Positions 23,162 to 30,704 of a stretch of 41,747 nucleotides of DNA are shown piece by piece. The stretch is from contig JADMKA010000058.1 of the NCBI GenBank assembly GCA_018780145.1, positions 1-41,747 on the forward strand. Direction: 5' to 3'. Origin of the DNA: Vitreoscilla sp. (lineage in GTDB: Bacteria; Pseudomonadota; Gammaproteobacteria; Burkholderiales; Burkholderiaceae_C). Position 1 is the stretch's first letter. Each line of letters starts with the position of its first letter. The notes beneath the pieces are model-generated. The model was not told the origin of the DNA and searched no databases. It saw only the letters and a list, made by a program, of their open reading frames with translations. Position numbers and translations under genes: made by a program.

Positions 23162-25007
23162 TCACCAGCGGCATGCGCCCGCTGCCGGCGAGTTGCTGCA
23201 GGTCGTCCACGATCTGTTGCTGCGACAGGATGCTCAGGTCGATCACCTCGCGCGCCTGGGCCACGTAGTAGGCCAGCTGCTCGTCGCTGCGCGTCATCGA
23301 TTGGCTCAATGCGCCCTCGATGCGGCCCAACTGGGCCAGCAGCTTGTCGTTGGTCTCGCTGAAGCGGTCCACCGCGAAGCCGAAGGCCTCGCCCAGGCTG
23401 GCCACCTCCACCGCGCTGCCGGTCAGCTGAGCGCCGACCCGTGTGGCCACCTCGGTGAGCTGGGAGGTCTGCTCGCTCACACTCTCGGTGAAGCGCTTGC
23501 CCACGCGGTCCAGCAGGTCAGCCGACCTGCCCACCAGCGTATCGATGGCGGCGCGCTGCTCGGTGCTGGCGTGGTTCACCGCGTCCAGCAGGCCGCCCAG
23601 CGTGTGCAGCAGGCGGTTGCGCTCGTCGAGCATGGCGTTGTCGCGCACCATGCTGTCGGAGAGTTTCTGCCGCAGCTCGGCCACCACCTCGGCCGCGGCG
23701 CGCGGCGCCTCGGCGGCGGCCTGCACCAGGCGGCCGATTTCGGCGATGGTGCGCTGGGCGTGGGCCTCAGCCTCCGCCGACATGCCGCGCGCCGTGGCCG
23801 CCAGCGTCTCGCAAATCTGCTTTTGCTGGCCCAGCGTGGCGGCGCCGGCCTGTTGCCACTCGCGTTGCAGCGTGGCCGCCATGCCCTGCAGCGCATGTTG
23901 GAAGGCGGCCAGCCGCTGCTCGTCTTGCGCGGCCAGCTCGGCGCGCAGCTCGGCGGCCATCGCCCTGCTGGTCTGCCGGTGCTCGGCCAGCGCGCTGTGC
24001 CAGTGGCCCGCCGTGCTGGCGGTGCCGGCCTCGAAGCGATCGGCCAGCCCGTCCGCCTGCTGTTGCATGGCGGTCGCCAGGTGGCCGTGCAGCGCGGCCG
24101 CCTCGCGGGCCAGGCCGGCCAGCGTGGCCTCGACAGCGGGCTGCAGCGTGGCGCCGGCCACGCGAGCGCTTTCCACCAGGCTGGCCTGGAGGTGCTGGCC
24201 CACGGAGGCGGCCAGCGCGGTGCTGCGCGCGTCCGCCTGCTCGTGGAAGGCGGCTTGACTGGCCAGCAACTGTTCGTTCATCGCCTGGCCCTGCTGCTGC
24301 AGCGCGGCCATCATGGCCTGCAGGCCGTTCACCAGCTCGGGCATGGCCTGCACCTGCTGCTGCAGCAGCGCCTTGTACGCGGCCTCGCGCTGGTGGGCCA
24401 CCGAGAAGCCGCGCAGATGGGTGGCCGTGGCCGCGTCCAGCGTCTGCGCGGCCCGCAGCCGCTCGCGTCGGCACAAGGCCGACATCAGCCCCAGCGCGGC
24501 CGACGCGGCCACGCCTGCCACCGAGGTGCCAAAGGCCAGCCCCAGGCCCTTGACCGGGGCCGACAGCGAGGCGCGCACCGCCTGCAGGTCCGTCGCGCTG
24601 TCCAGCGCCAGGCCGGTGCCATTGAGCGTGACCACCATGCCCAGGAAGGTGCCCAGCATGCCCAGCAGCACCAGCAGGCCGGCCAGGAACGGGCTGAGCG
24701 CCGGGCTGGGCAGGCCCACGCGCTCGCCCTCGATGCGCAGGCGCACCGCGTGGTGCAGGCTGGGGTGCAACTGGCCCAGCCAGTGGCCCAGGCTGGCTGG
24801 CGGCTCAGACAGGCCAGCCAGGGCCTGTGCCAGGCTGCCGGTGGCCTGGTGGTAGCGGTGCAGCTCCAGCGCGCCCATCAGGTAGAACGCGGCCACCAGC
24901 ACCGTGACGCCCAGCGCCAAGGCATGGGTGCCCAGATAGCCGGCACCCACCCAGCCCACAACGGCCAGGCCGACGGCGAACGCGGCGTGATGGAGAAGTC
25001 TGGTCAT
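23151..25007 (-). CDS. MotA/ZorA-like membrane protein with long coiled tail (DUF802)
   Basis: The 618 residues have four predicted membrane helices (about 8-24, 28-48, 106-127, 151-178). The third contains LLVLLGMLGTFLGMVVTLNG and the fourth APVKGLGLAFGTSVAGVAAS, the pattern of MotA/ExbB/TolQ/ZorA channel subunits ('LG..GT..G', then 'AL.....G...A'). Residues about 200-618 are a long helical tail rich in Ala, Gln, Glu and Leu, like the cytoplasmic tail of ZorA. Its ATG overlaps the DUF3348 gene by four bases and its stop overlaps the OmpA-domain gene by 11. It probably forms a proton-driven stator with that protein; its task is unknown. Confidence 0.8.
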   Translation of the reverse strand: MTRLLHHAAFAVGLAVVGWVGAGYLGTHALALGVTVLVAAFYLMGALELHRYHQATGSLAQALAGLSEPPASLGHWLGQLHPSLHHAVRLRIEGERVGLPSPALSPFLAGLLVLLGMLGTFLGMVVTLNGTGLALDSATDLQAVRASLSAPVKGLGLAFGTSVAGVAASAALGLMSALCRRERLRAAQTLDAATATHLRGFSVAHQREAAYKALLQQQVQAMPELVNGLQAMMAALQQQGQAMNEQLLASQAAFHEQADARSTALAASVGQHLQASLVESARVAGATLQPAVEATLAGLAREAAALHGHLATAMQQQADGLADRFEAGTASTAGHWHSALAEHRQTSRAMAAELRAELAAQDEQRLAAFQHALQGMAATLQREWQQAGAATLGQQKQICETLAATARGMSAEAEAHAQRTIAEIGRLVQAAAEAPRAAAEVVAELRQKLSDSMVRDNAMLDERNRLLHTLGGLLDAVNHASTEQRAAIDTLVGRSADLLDRVGKRFTESVSEQTSQLTEVATRVGAQLTGSAVEVASLGEAFGFAVDRFSETNDKLLAQLGRIEGALSQSMTRSDEQLAYYVAQAREVIDLSILSQQQIVDDLQQLAGSGRMPLVSES

Positions 25008-25762
25008 GGGTGGTGGGCGCGGCGGGATGAGGTGAGGTTGTGGAGGGGCCCTTGGTGCACGACGGGGCGGGGAGGCTCGCGCAGCGCTGCCAGCAGGCCC
25101 TCCGCCGGCTGCAGGCGAATCTCCAGCTCGGCCAGCAGCACGCTGTGCATGTCCTGCCGAAAGCGGTGCATCCAGCCGGGGGCCGGGCCTTCCGGCGCAT
25201 GCTGGAGTCGCAGTTGCTCGAAGCGCCTTTCCAGCAGCACCGGCACGGTGGAGAGCAGCGCGCGCTCGCGCGGGCCCAGCACCTGGTCCATCACCGCGTC
25301 CACCGCCGCCAGCCGCGCCATGGCGGGCGAGCGGCCGGCCAGCCGCGCCCGCAACCGGTTGCGCAAGGGGCCGATGGCGTGCTCCATGGCCTGCTGCTGT
25401 GCGTGGTAGTGGCGGCGGTGAGGCGAGAAGTCACCGTCGGCTGGGTCGGCTGCGGCGTTGTTCATGGTGGCTGCCGCCCCGGCGTCGGCCAGAGCCTTCA
25501 CCAGGCCGGCGCGCACGCGCGCCGGATCGGCAGCGTCCTTGTCTGCCGCGCCGGGCGCCGACGCAGCCATCGGCGCCGGGGGTGTGCCGCTGCTCAGTGC
25601 AGCCGAGAGCGAAATGGCATCCGCCCAGCCGAGCCACTGGCTCAGCCGTTCGGCAAAGGCTTGTCGGGATTCAGGGGCGTCGACCTCGGTCAGACGCGTG
25701 AGCAAGCGAATGAGCGCCGAGCCGGTGATGGCATCACCGCCGCGCTGTGAGCCTCGCAACAT
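25004..25762 (-). CDS. DUF3348-type protein, first gene of the ZorAB-like operon
   Basis: The 252-residue soluble, helix-rich protein starts SALIRLLTRLTEVDAPESRQ and AFAERLSQWLGWADAISLS, followed by an Ala/Pro linker. The conserved centre reads YHAQQQAMEHAIGPLRNRLR, SPAMARLAAVDAVMDQVLGP and VPVLLERRFEQLRLQHAPE; the C-terminal part reads GWMHRFRQDMHSVLLAELEI. The pattern fits DUF3348; function unknown. The family is found with DUF802, OmpA-domain and DUF2894 genes, as here. The position at the head of the operon and the strict overlaps suggest that the four products act together. The promoter would lie in 25763-25925, where no clear hexamers were seen. Confidence 0.65.
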   Translation of the reverse strand: MLRGSQRGGDAITGSALIRLLTRLTEVDAPESRQAFAERLSQWLGWADAISLSAALSSGTPPAPMAASAPGAADKDAADPARVRAGLVKALADAGAAATMNNAAADPADGDFSPHRRHYHAQQQAMEHAIGPLRNRLRARLAGRSPAMARLAAVDAVMDQVLGPRERALLSTVPVLLERRFEQLRLQHAPEGPAPGWMHRFRQDMHSVLLAELEIRLQPAEGLLAALREPPRPVVHQGPLHNLTSSRRAHHP

Positions 25763-25925
25763 GTGGGCAGCTGAGGTTCAGGTCGGAAAACCGAGCAGTC
25801 TACTACTTGCGACGATTCTGGCCGGCTGCGCGGGGCGGCTCAGCGTGATGCGCCCCACGGCGGTTGCATCGTCGCCACGGCACTCTCGTTGAAGGCCATC
25901 CCGAGCGTCAAGACAAGCGCCGATG

Positions 25926-25974
25926 TGGTCATTGAAATCACCAAAACAGCGAGTTTTGGTTAATATAATGACCA
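25926..25974. promoter_or_regulatory. Nested-dyad operator with consensus -10 for the XRE gene
   Basis: Two perfect inverted repeats share the same centre at 25950: outer TGGTCATT (25926-25933)/AATGACCA (25967-25974) and inner ACCAAAAC (25940-25947)/GTTTTGGT (25953-25960). A consensus -10, TATAAT (25964-25969), lies in the right half and ends six bases before the ATG at 25976. Transcription is therefore expected to start at the ATG, and bound regulator would cover the promoter. This is the AT-rich exception in the region. Autoregulation by the XRE protein is inferred. Confidence 0.7.
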
Positions 25975-25975
25975 T

Positions 25976-26677
25976 ATGAGCGAGCCTACTCTCTCGACCG
26001 TTCTTGATCGCCAGCTGCTGCTGCAATTGGGCGACCGGCTTAAGCGCTTGCGGGAAGCACGGGGGCTGGGCACGGTCGAGATGGCCCGACGCGTCGGCAT
26101 GACCCGCAACACCCTTCGCGCCGTCGAGGCCGGTGATCCGGCGCCGTCCATCGGGACTTACCTGCGCGTGATGTCCGCTCTTGGCATCAGCGGCGAGCTC
26201 GCGCTGCTGGCCGGTGACGCCCTGCAGTTGCCGCCTGGGCAATCCGCCGCTGCGAGGTCGCGGCGCGGTGCGCCGGTCGTGCAGGTGCACGTATCCGCCG
26301 AGGAAGACCGGCACCGCTTACAAGACCTGCAGAGCTTGGCTCTTCACGAAGAGGCGGTACGCCTGGTCAAGACACAACCGAACTTGCTTCAGCAGGCCAA
26401 GGAAACGACCGAGCGCTGGCTGGCGACCGGCGACACGCGCTCCGCTGTTCTGTGGCGCGAGTGGTTGGCCATTCTGGATGCCGGCGCATGGCGCAAGGTC
26501 CTGGGCCGCACGCGGCACGCCCAGCATTTGCGGCAAGCATCGCCGCTGGTCACCACGCTTCCCGAGCCGGTGCGCGATCACATCCTCAGCCAAGTCCAGA
26601 GTCTTAAGCACGGACTCGTGCTCAGCAGCACACCCGGAGAGCCGCCCAGCGGCCCGGCCGGTCGAAAGGCACCATGA
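25976..26677 (+). CDS. XRE-family HTH antitoxin-like regulator
   Basis: The 233 residues have an N-terminal Cro/C1 helix-turn-helix (LGDRLKRLREARGLGTVEMA, RRVGMTRNTLRAVEAGDPAP, SIGTYLRVMSALGISGELAL) at about 20-80 and a helical C-terminal domain. The latter reads LHEEAVRLVKTQPNLLQQAK, WREWLAILDAGAWRKVLGRT and HLRQASPLVTTLPEPVRDHI, a tail I associate with antitoxin partners of nucleotidyltransferases. It probably binds the palindromic operator just upstream. Its stop overlaps the next ATG by four bases (ATGA). No ribosome-binding site fits between the -10 and ATG, so the message is likely leaderless. Confidence 0.75.
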   Translation: MSEPTLSTVLDRQLLLQLGDRLKRLREARGLGTVEMARRVGMTRNTLRAVEAGDPAPSIGTYLRVMSALGISGELALLAGDALQLPPGQSAAARSRRGAPVVQVHVSAEEDRHRLQDLQSLALHEEAVRLVKTQPNLLQQAKETTERWLATGDTRSAVLWREWLAILDAGAWRKVLGRTRHAQHLRQASPLVTTLPEPVRDHILSQVQSLKHGLVLSSTPGEPPSGPAGRKAP

Positions 26678-27219
26678 CGCGCGAAGAACTCGAGCACATC
26701 ATCCGAGCCAGCGCGGACATCACGGACCAGTACGAGTTCGTCATCGTCGGGAGCCAATCGATGCTGGGCCAGGTACCTCGCCCCGAACCGGAGTTCACGG
26801 TGTCGATGGAGGCCGACATCTATCCGCTTCAGGAGCCCGGCTTGGCCGATCGGATCGATGGTGCCATCGGCGAAGGCTCGCGTTTCCACGAAACCTACGG
26901 CTACTACGCGCAGGGTGTGGGCCCGGAAACCGCTGTCCTGCCCGAGGGCTGGCTGGATCGGGTGCACCGGATCCAGAACGGCAACACGAACGGGCGGGTG
27001 GGCTACTGTCTGGACTTGGTCGACCTCTTTCTCTCGAAGGCCGCCGCTGGCCGCGACAAGGATCGCGAGTTCTGCATGGCCCTGATCAAGCACCGCCACG
27101 TCGTGCCCGACCGAGCGTTGGAGCTGGTACCCCGCATGCCCATGGAGAACAAGGCCCGGCGAACGCTGCGCGCCACGATACGCCGCTGGGCGAAGGCCGT
27201 GCGCGAAGCGGGCGAGTAG
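26674..27219 (+). CDS. Nucleotidyltransferase-fold protein (DUF6036-like), probable toxin partner
   Basis: The 181 residues carry the start of a polymerase-beta-type nucleotidyltransferase. FVIVGSQSMLGQ supplies the GS motif, and MEADIYPL about 20 residues later supplies the acidic pair (Glu-x-Asp) that would bind metal. Later segments are SRFHETYGYYAQGVGPETAV, GWLDRVHRIQ, CLDLVDLFLSKAAAGRDKDR and EFCMALIKHRHVV, similar to DUF6036/AbiEii-type proteins. Coupling to the XRE gene, the shared operator and the size fit a toxin-antitoxin module in which the enzyme would modify RNA or protein. That role is inference. It ends 40 bases before the convergent argH stop. Confidence 0.65.
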   Translation: MTREELEHIIRASADITDQYEFVIVGSQSMLGQVPRPEPEFTVSMEADIYPLQEPGLADRIDGAIGEGSRFHETYGYYAQGVGPETAVLPEGWLDRVHRIQNGNTNGRVGYCLDLVDLFLSKAAAGRDKDREFCMALIKHRHVVPDRALELVPRMPMENKARRTLRATIRRWAKAVREAGE

Positions 27220-27259
27220 CCAGGTCGGGTGCAGGCATCCTTGCGGTGCCCCGCGTCGT

Positions 27260-28687
27260 TCAGCCCAACCGCGCCCGATGCCGCTCGATCTGCGCGCGCG
27301 CCTGGTTCGGCGCGGTGCCGCCGATCACGTTGCGGGCGTTGAGCGAGCCGGTGAGGCTCAGGCACTCGAACACGTCGTCGCCGATGGCAGCGTGGAAGCC
27401 CTGCAGCGTGGCGAGTGGCAGATCGGCCAGGTCGCGCTGCTGGCGCAGGCCTTCTTTCACCGCATGGGCGACCACCTCATGGGCGTCGCGGAAGGGCACG
27501 CCCTTTTTCACCAGGTAGTCGGCCAGGTCGGTGGCAGTGGCGTAGCCGCGCAGGGCGGCCCGCTGCATGGCCTCGGCCTTCACTTGCAGGCCGCCCGAGC
27601 GTGCGCCCGTGGCCGCATCCACCTCGCCGCCGATCATCTCGGCCATGATGCGCAGCGTGTCCTTGACCGTGTCCACGGTGTCGAACAGCGGCTCCTTGTC
27701 TTCCTGGTTGTCCTTGTTGTAGGTGAGCGGCTGGCCCTTCATCAGCATGATGAGTGCCATCAGGTGGCCGACCACCCGGCCGCTCTTGCCGCGCGCCAGC
27801 TCGGCGACATCCGGGTTGCGCTTCTGCGGCATGATCGACGAGCCGGTGCAGTAGCGGTCCGACAGGTCGATGAAGCCGAAGTTCTGGCTCATCCACAGCA
27901 CGATCTCTTCGGCCAGGCGCGAGACGTGGATCATCACCAGGGCGGCGAAGGCGCTGAACTCGATGGCGAAATCGCGGTCGCTCACCGCGTCCAGGCTGTT
28001 CTGGCACACGCTGTCGAAGCCCAGCGCTGCCGCCACGCTCTCGCGGTCCAGCGGGTAGCTGGTGCCGGCCAGCGCGGCGGCGCCGAGCGGCAGGCGGTTG
28101 ACCCGCTTGCGCAGGTCGGCCAGGCGCTCGGCATCGCGGGCGAACATCTCCACATAGGCCAGCAGGTGGTGGGCAAAGCTCACCGGCTGGGCCACCTGCA
28201 TGTGGGTGAAGCCGGGCATCACCGTCTCGGTGTGGTGGGCTGCCACCGACACCAGCGCACGCTGCATGTCGGCCAGGCCGAGCGCGATCTGGTCGATCTC
28301 GCCGCGCAGCCACAGCCGCACGTCGGTGGCCACCTGGTCGTTGCGCGAGCGGCCGGTGTGCAGGCGCTTGCCGGCGTCGCCCACCAGTTGCGTCAGGCGG
28401 GCCTCGATGTTGAGGTGAACGTCTTCCAGCTCGGGCTTCCAGACGAACTCGCCGTTTTCGATCTCGGCACGCACCTGGGCCATGCCGCGCTCGATGTCGG
28501 CCAGGTCCTGCGCGCCGATGATGCCCTGGCGCGCCAGCATGGCAGCATGGGCGAGGCTGCCCTCGATATCGGCTTGCCACAGGCGCTTGTCGAAGAAGAC
28601 GCTGGCTGTGTAGCGCTTGACCAGTTCGCTCATCGGCTCGGAGAACAGCGCCGACCAGGCCTGGGACTTCTTGTCTAACTGACTCAT
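27260..28687 (-). CDS. argH: Argininosuccinate lyase
   Basis: ArgH cleaves argininosuccinate to arginine and fumarate, the last step of arginine synthesis. The 475 residues have the fumarase/aspartase-superfamily landmarks: [42 protein letters not shown], and the signature loop [13 protein letters not shown] at 281-293 with the catalytic serine. The product is complete and of typical length. The ATG lies after a leader with three consecutive hairpins (28701-28771), one of them a copy of the 37-bp dispersed element. It is divergent from the AlgZ-type kinase gene. Confidence 0.97.
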   Translation of the reverse strand: MSQLDKKSQAWSALFSEPMSELVKRYTASVFFDKRLWQADIEGSLAHAAMLARQGIIGAQDLADIERGMAQVRAEIENGEFVWKPELEDVHLNIEARLTQLVGDAGKRLHTGRSRNDQVATDVRLWLRGEIDQIALGLADMQRALVSVAAHHTETVMPGFTHMQVAQPVSFAHHLLAYVEMFARDAERLADLRKRVNRLPLGAAALAGTSYPLDRESVAAALGFDSVCQNSLDAVSDRDFAIEFSAFAALVMIHVSRLAEEIVLWMSQNFGFIDLSDRYCTGSSIMPQKRNPDVAELARGKSGRVVGHLMALIMLMKGQPLTYNKDNQEDKEPLFDTVDTVKDTLRIMAEMIGGEVDAATGARSGGLQVKAEAMQRAALRGYATATDLADYLVKKGVPFRDAHEVVAHAVKEGLRQQRDLADLPLATLQGFHAAIGDDVFECLSLTGSLNARNVIGGTAPNQARAQIERHRARLG

Positions 28688-28700
28688 TGGAACCCCTTGT

Positions 28701-28734
28701 CCGATGGGTACATCGGCCGATCCCCCGAGGGGAT
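28701..28734. other. Two tandem hairpins in the argH leader
   Basis: CCGATG-GGTA-CATCGG (28701-28716) and ATCCCC-CGA-GGGGAT (28720-28734) are perfect 6-bp stems. They adjoin the 37-bp element and lie 14-47 bases upstream of the argH ATG, so in an argH message they would be in the 5' leader. Possible control or transcript-end structures. Confidence 0.5.
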
Positions 28735-28771
28735 GCCGGCCGGCTTGGGAGCGGCCCGGCGCTCGGCCGGC
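28735..28771. repeat. 37-bp dispersed stem-loop element, copy 2
   Basis: The arms GCCGGCCG (28735-28742) and CGGCCGGC (28764-28771) enclose the same 21-base core as at 9313-9333. The arms differ completely from copy 1 yet are again exact complements. The element lies between the divergent argH and kinase genes. Confidence 0.7.
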
Positions 28772-28869
28772 TGCGCGCGATGGAAGTCGGTGGTGAGCAT
28801 GGAAGTTTTGTCAGGGAAACCACGCATTCTAGAAGCGGGCACTGTCAACGGCGCCACCCTGCGGCCAGA

Positions 28870-29934
28870 ATGGCGCCCGTGAGAGCCCCCCGCGACACCG
28901 GCAGCAGCACCTTGTTCGACGACCTGCGCGAGGCCGTCACCGCGCCCGACCCGCAGCGCCCCGAGCCGCTGCCGCTGTGCCGCAGCGGCACCTTGCTGCG
29001 GGCCATGCTGCTGGTCGTCGGTGTGCTGGGCGTCGGCTTGTTGTTCCCCGCCCGCAGCGCCGCGGGCTGGCTCGGCGAGCTGTCCGCCGCGGCCACCGTG
29101 GCCGTGCCGGCCACCTTGCTGTGGGTGCTGCTGGCCTGCGCAGGGCGACACCTGATCGCCCGTGCGGCGCCACCCCTGCAGATGGGGGTGGCCGGCGTGC
29201 TGGGCGCTGCTGCCTCGATGGCCCTGTGGTGGCCGCTGTCGGCCGTGGGCATGGCGCCGGCGCCAGGCAGCACGCTGCTGGCACCGGCGTTGACCGGCGC
29301 CATGCTGGCGGCCCTGGTCTTCCAGACCGAGCGCTGGCGCGAACGGGCCCGCCTGCCCGCCGCCGCCGCCGCCCGCCTGGCCGACCTGCAAACCCGCATC
29401 CGGCCGCATTTCCTGTTCAACACCCTGAACACGGCGATCACCCTGGTGCAGCTCGATCCCAAGCGCGCCGAGGAGGTGCTGGAGGATCTGTCCGACCTGT
29501 TCCGCGCGGCGCTCGGCGCCCTGGACCAGGCCACCACGCTGGGGGCCGAGATCGAGCTCTCGCGCCGCTACCTGGCGATCGAGCAGCTTCGGTTCGGCCG
29601 TCGGCTCGATGTCGAGTGGGATCTCGACCCCACGGCCACCGCTGCCAAGCTGCCTCCGCTGGCCCTGCAGCCCCTGATCGAGAACGCGGTGCGGCACGGC
29701 GTGGAGCCGGCCGACAAGGGCGGCACCATCGAGATCCGCACCCGGCGCCGGCGCGACCGGGTGCTGATCTCGGTCACCAACACGGTGGCCGGCGTTCCGT
29801 CCAGGCCCGGCCACGGCATCGGCATCGCCAGCGTCCGGGAACGGTTGAGGCTGATGCACGACCTGGACGCGGATTTCCGTAGCGGCTTGACGGAAGACGG
29901 ACGTTTCCGGGTCAGCATCGGGGTGCCCGCATGA
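28870..29934 (+). CDS. AlgZ/LytS-type sensor histidine kinase
   Basis: The 354 residues have four hydrophobic segments (about 43-60, 70-95, 105-122, 137-151) in the N-terminal sensor part, then a His_kinase domain with RPHFLFNTLNTAITLV (phosphoacceptor His180). An ATP-binding domain follows, with LQPLIENAVRHGVEP (N box) and GHGIGIASVRERL (G box). This is the HPK7/LytS-AlgZ class. The start at 28870 fits the membrane segment and lies in a short intergenic region; no clear Shine-Dalgarno was seen. Its stop overlaps the response-regulator ATG (ATGA). Position next to argH and hem genes matches the AlgZ/AlgR locus of related bacteria; the signal is unknown. Confidence 0.85.
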   Translation: MAPVRAPRDTGSSTLFDDLREAVTAPDPQRPEPLPLCRSGTLLRAMLLVVGVLGVGLLFPARSAAGWLGELSAAATVAVPATLLWVLLACAGRHLIARAAPPLQMGVAGVLGAAASMALWWPLSAVGMAPAPGSTLLAPALTGAMLAALVFQTERWRERARLPAAAAARLADLQTRIRPHFLFNTLNTAITLVQLDPKRAEEVLEDLSDLFRAALGALDQATTLGAEIELSRRYLAIEQLRFGRRLDVEWDLDPTATAAKLPPLALQPLIENAVRHGVEPADKGGTIEIRTRRRRDRVLISVTNTVAGVPSRPGHGIGIASVRERLRLMHDLDADFRSGLTEDGRFRVSIGVPA

Positions 29935-30704
29935 CAAGGTTGCGCATCCTGATCGTCGACGACGAGCCCCTGGCGCGGCTGAGGCTGCGTGGCCTGCTGG
30001 CCGATTGCGTGCAGCCCGCCGTCGCCGTTGTCGACGAAGCGGGCAGTGCGGCCGAGGCCTTGCATGCGCTCGCGCGCCAACTGGTGGACGCTGTGCTGCT
30101 GGACATCCACATGCCCGGCATGGACGGCATGGCCCTGGCCCGCAAGCTGCGCGAGCTGGCGAACCCGCCGGCGGTGGTGCTGGTGACGGCGCATGCCGAG
30201 CACGCGCTGCAGGCCTTCGAGGTCGACGCGGTGGATTACCTCACCAAGCCGGTCCGCCGGGCCCGCCTGCAGGAGGCCCTGGCCCGGGTGGCGCTGCGGC
30301 GCGGCATCGTCACGGGTGCCCCGGCACCGGCAGCCACCACCGAACAACCGACGCTCGTGGTCAGCGACCGTGGCCGGGTGTTGCGCATCCCGGTGGCCGA
30401 CGTGGTGTACCTGCGTGCCGAGATGAAGTACGTGACGCTGTGCACCACGAAACACCGTTATGTTCTCGACGATGCGTTGACCGACCTGGAGCAGCGCCTC
30501 GGTGAGGCGGTGGTGCGCATCCACCGCAGTGTGGTGGTCGCCAAGGCGGCTGTCCGCGCCTTGGAGCGCCGCGTGCTGCCCGGCCATGAGGCCGAGGAGG
30601 GCGGCGAGAGCTGGGCCGTGCTGCTGGAGCCGGGCGGCGAGTGGCTGCCGGTCTCGCGCCGGCAGTTGCCGCAGGTGCGGGAGGTGTTGACGCGTGCCGG
30701 TTGA
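29931..30704 (+). CDS. AlgR/LytTR-type response regulator
   Basis: The 257 residues form a receiver domain (LRILIVDDEPLARLRLRGLL, phosphoacceptor Asp58 in LLDIHMPGMDG, and Lys in YLTKPVRRARL) followed by a LytTR DNA-binding domain (VVSDRGRVLRIPVADVVYLR, AEMKYVTLCTTKHRYVLDDA, LTDLEQRLGEAVVRIHRSVV). It is the partner of the kinase gene it overlaps. LytTR regulators bind direct repeats upstream of target genes. Its 3' end overlaps the next gene's GTG start by 11 bases. Confidence 0.9.
   Translation: MTRLRILIVDDEPLARLRLRGLLADCVQPAVAVVDEAGSAAEALHALARQLVDAVLLDIHMPGMDGMALARKLRELANPPAVVLVTAHAEHALQAFEVDAVDYLTKPVRRARLQEALARVALRRGIVTGAPAPAATTEQPTLVVSDRGRVLRIPVADVVYLRAEMKYVTLCTTKHRYVLDDALTDLEQRLGEAVVRIHRSVVVAKAAVRALERRVLPGHEAEEGGESWAVLLEPGGEWLPVSRRQLPQVREVLTRAG

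Noticed and set aside
21913-25762. A complete Zorya type I, II or III system
   Set aside because: Only the motor-like pair is present. No ZorC/ZorD/ZorE-like gene occurs on either side within the window, so the operon is described as ZorAB-like only.
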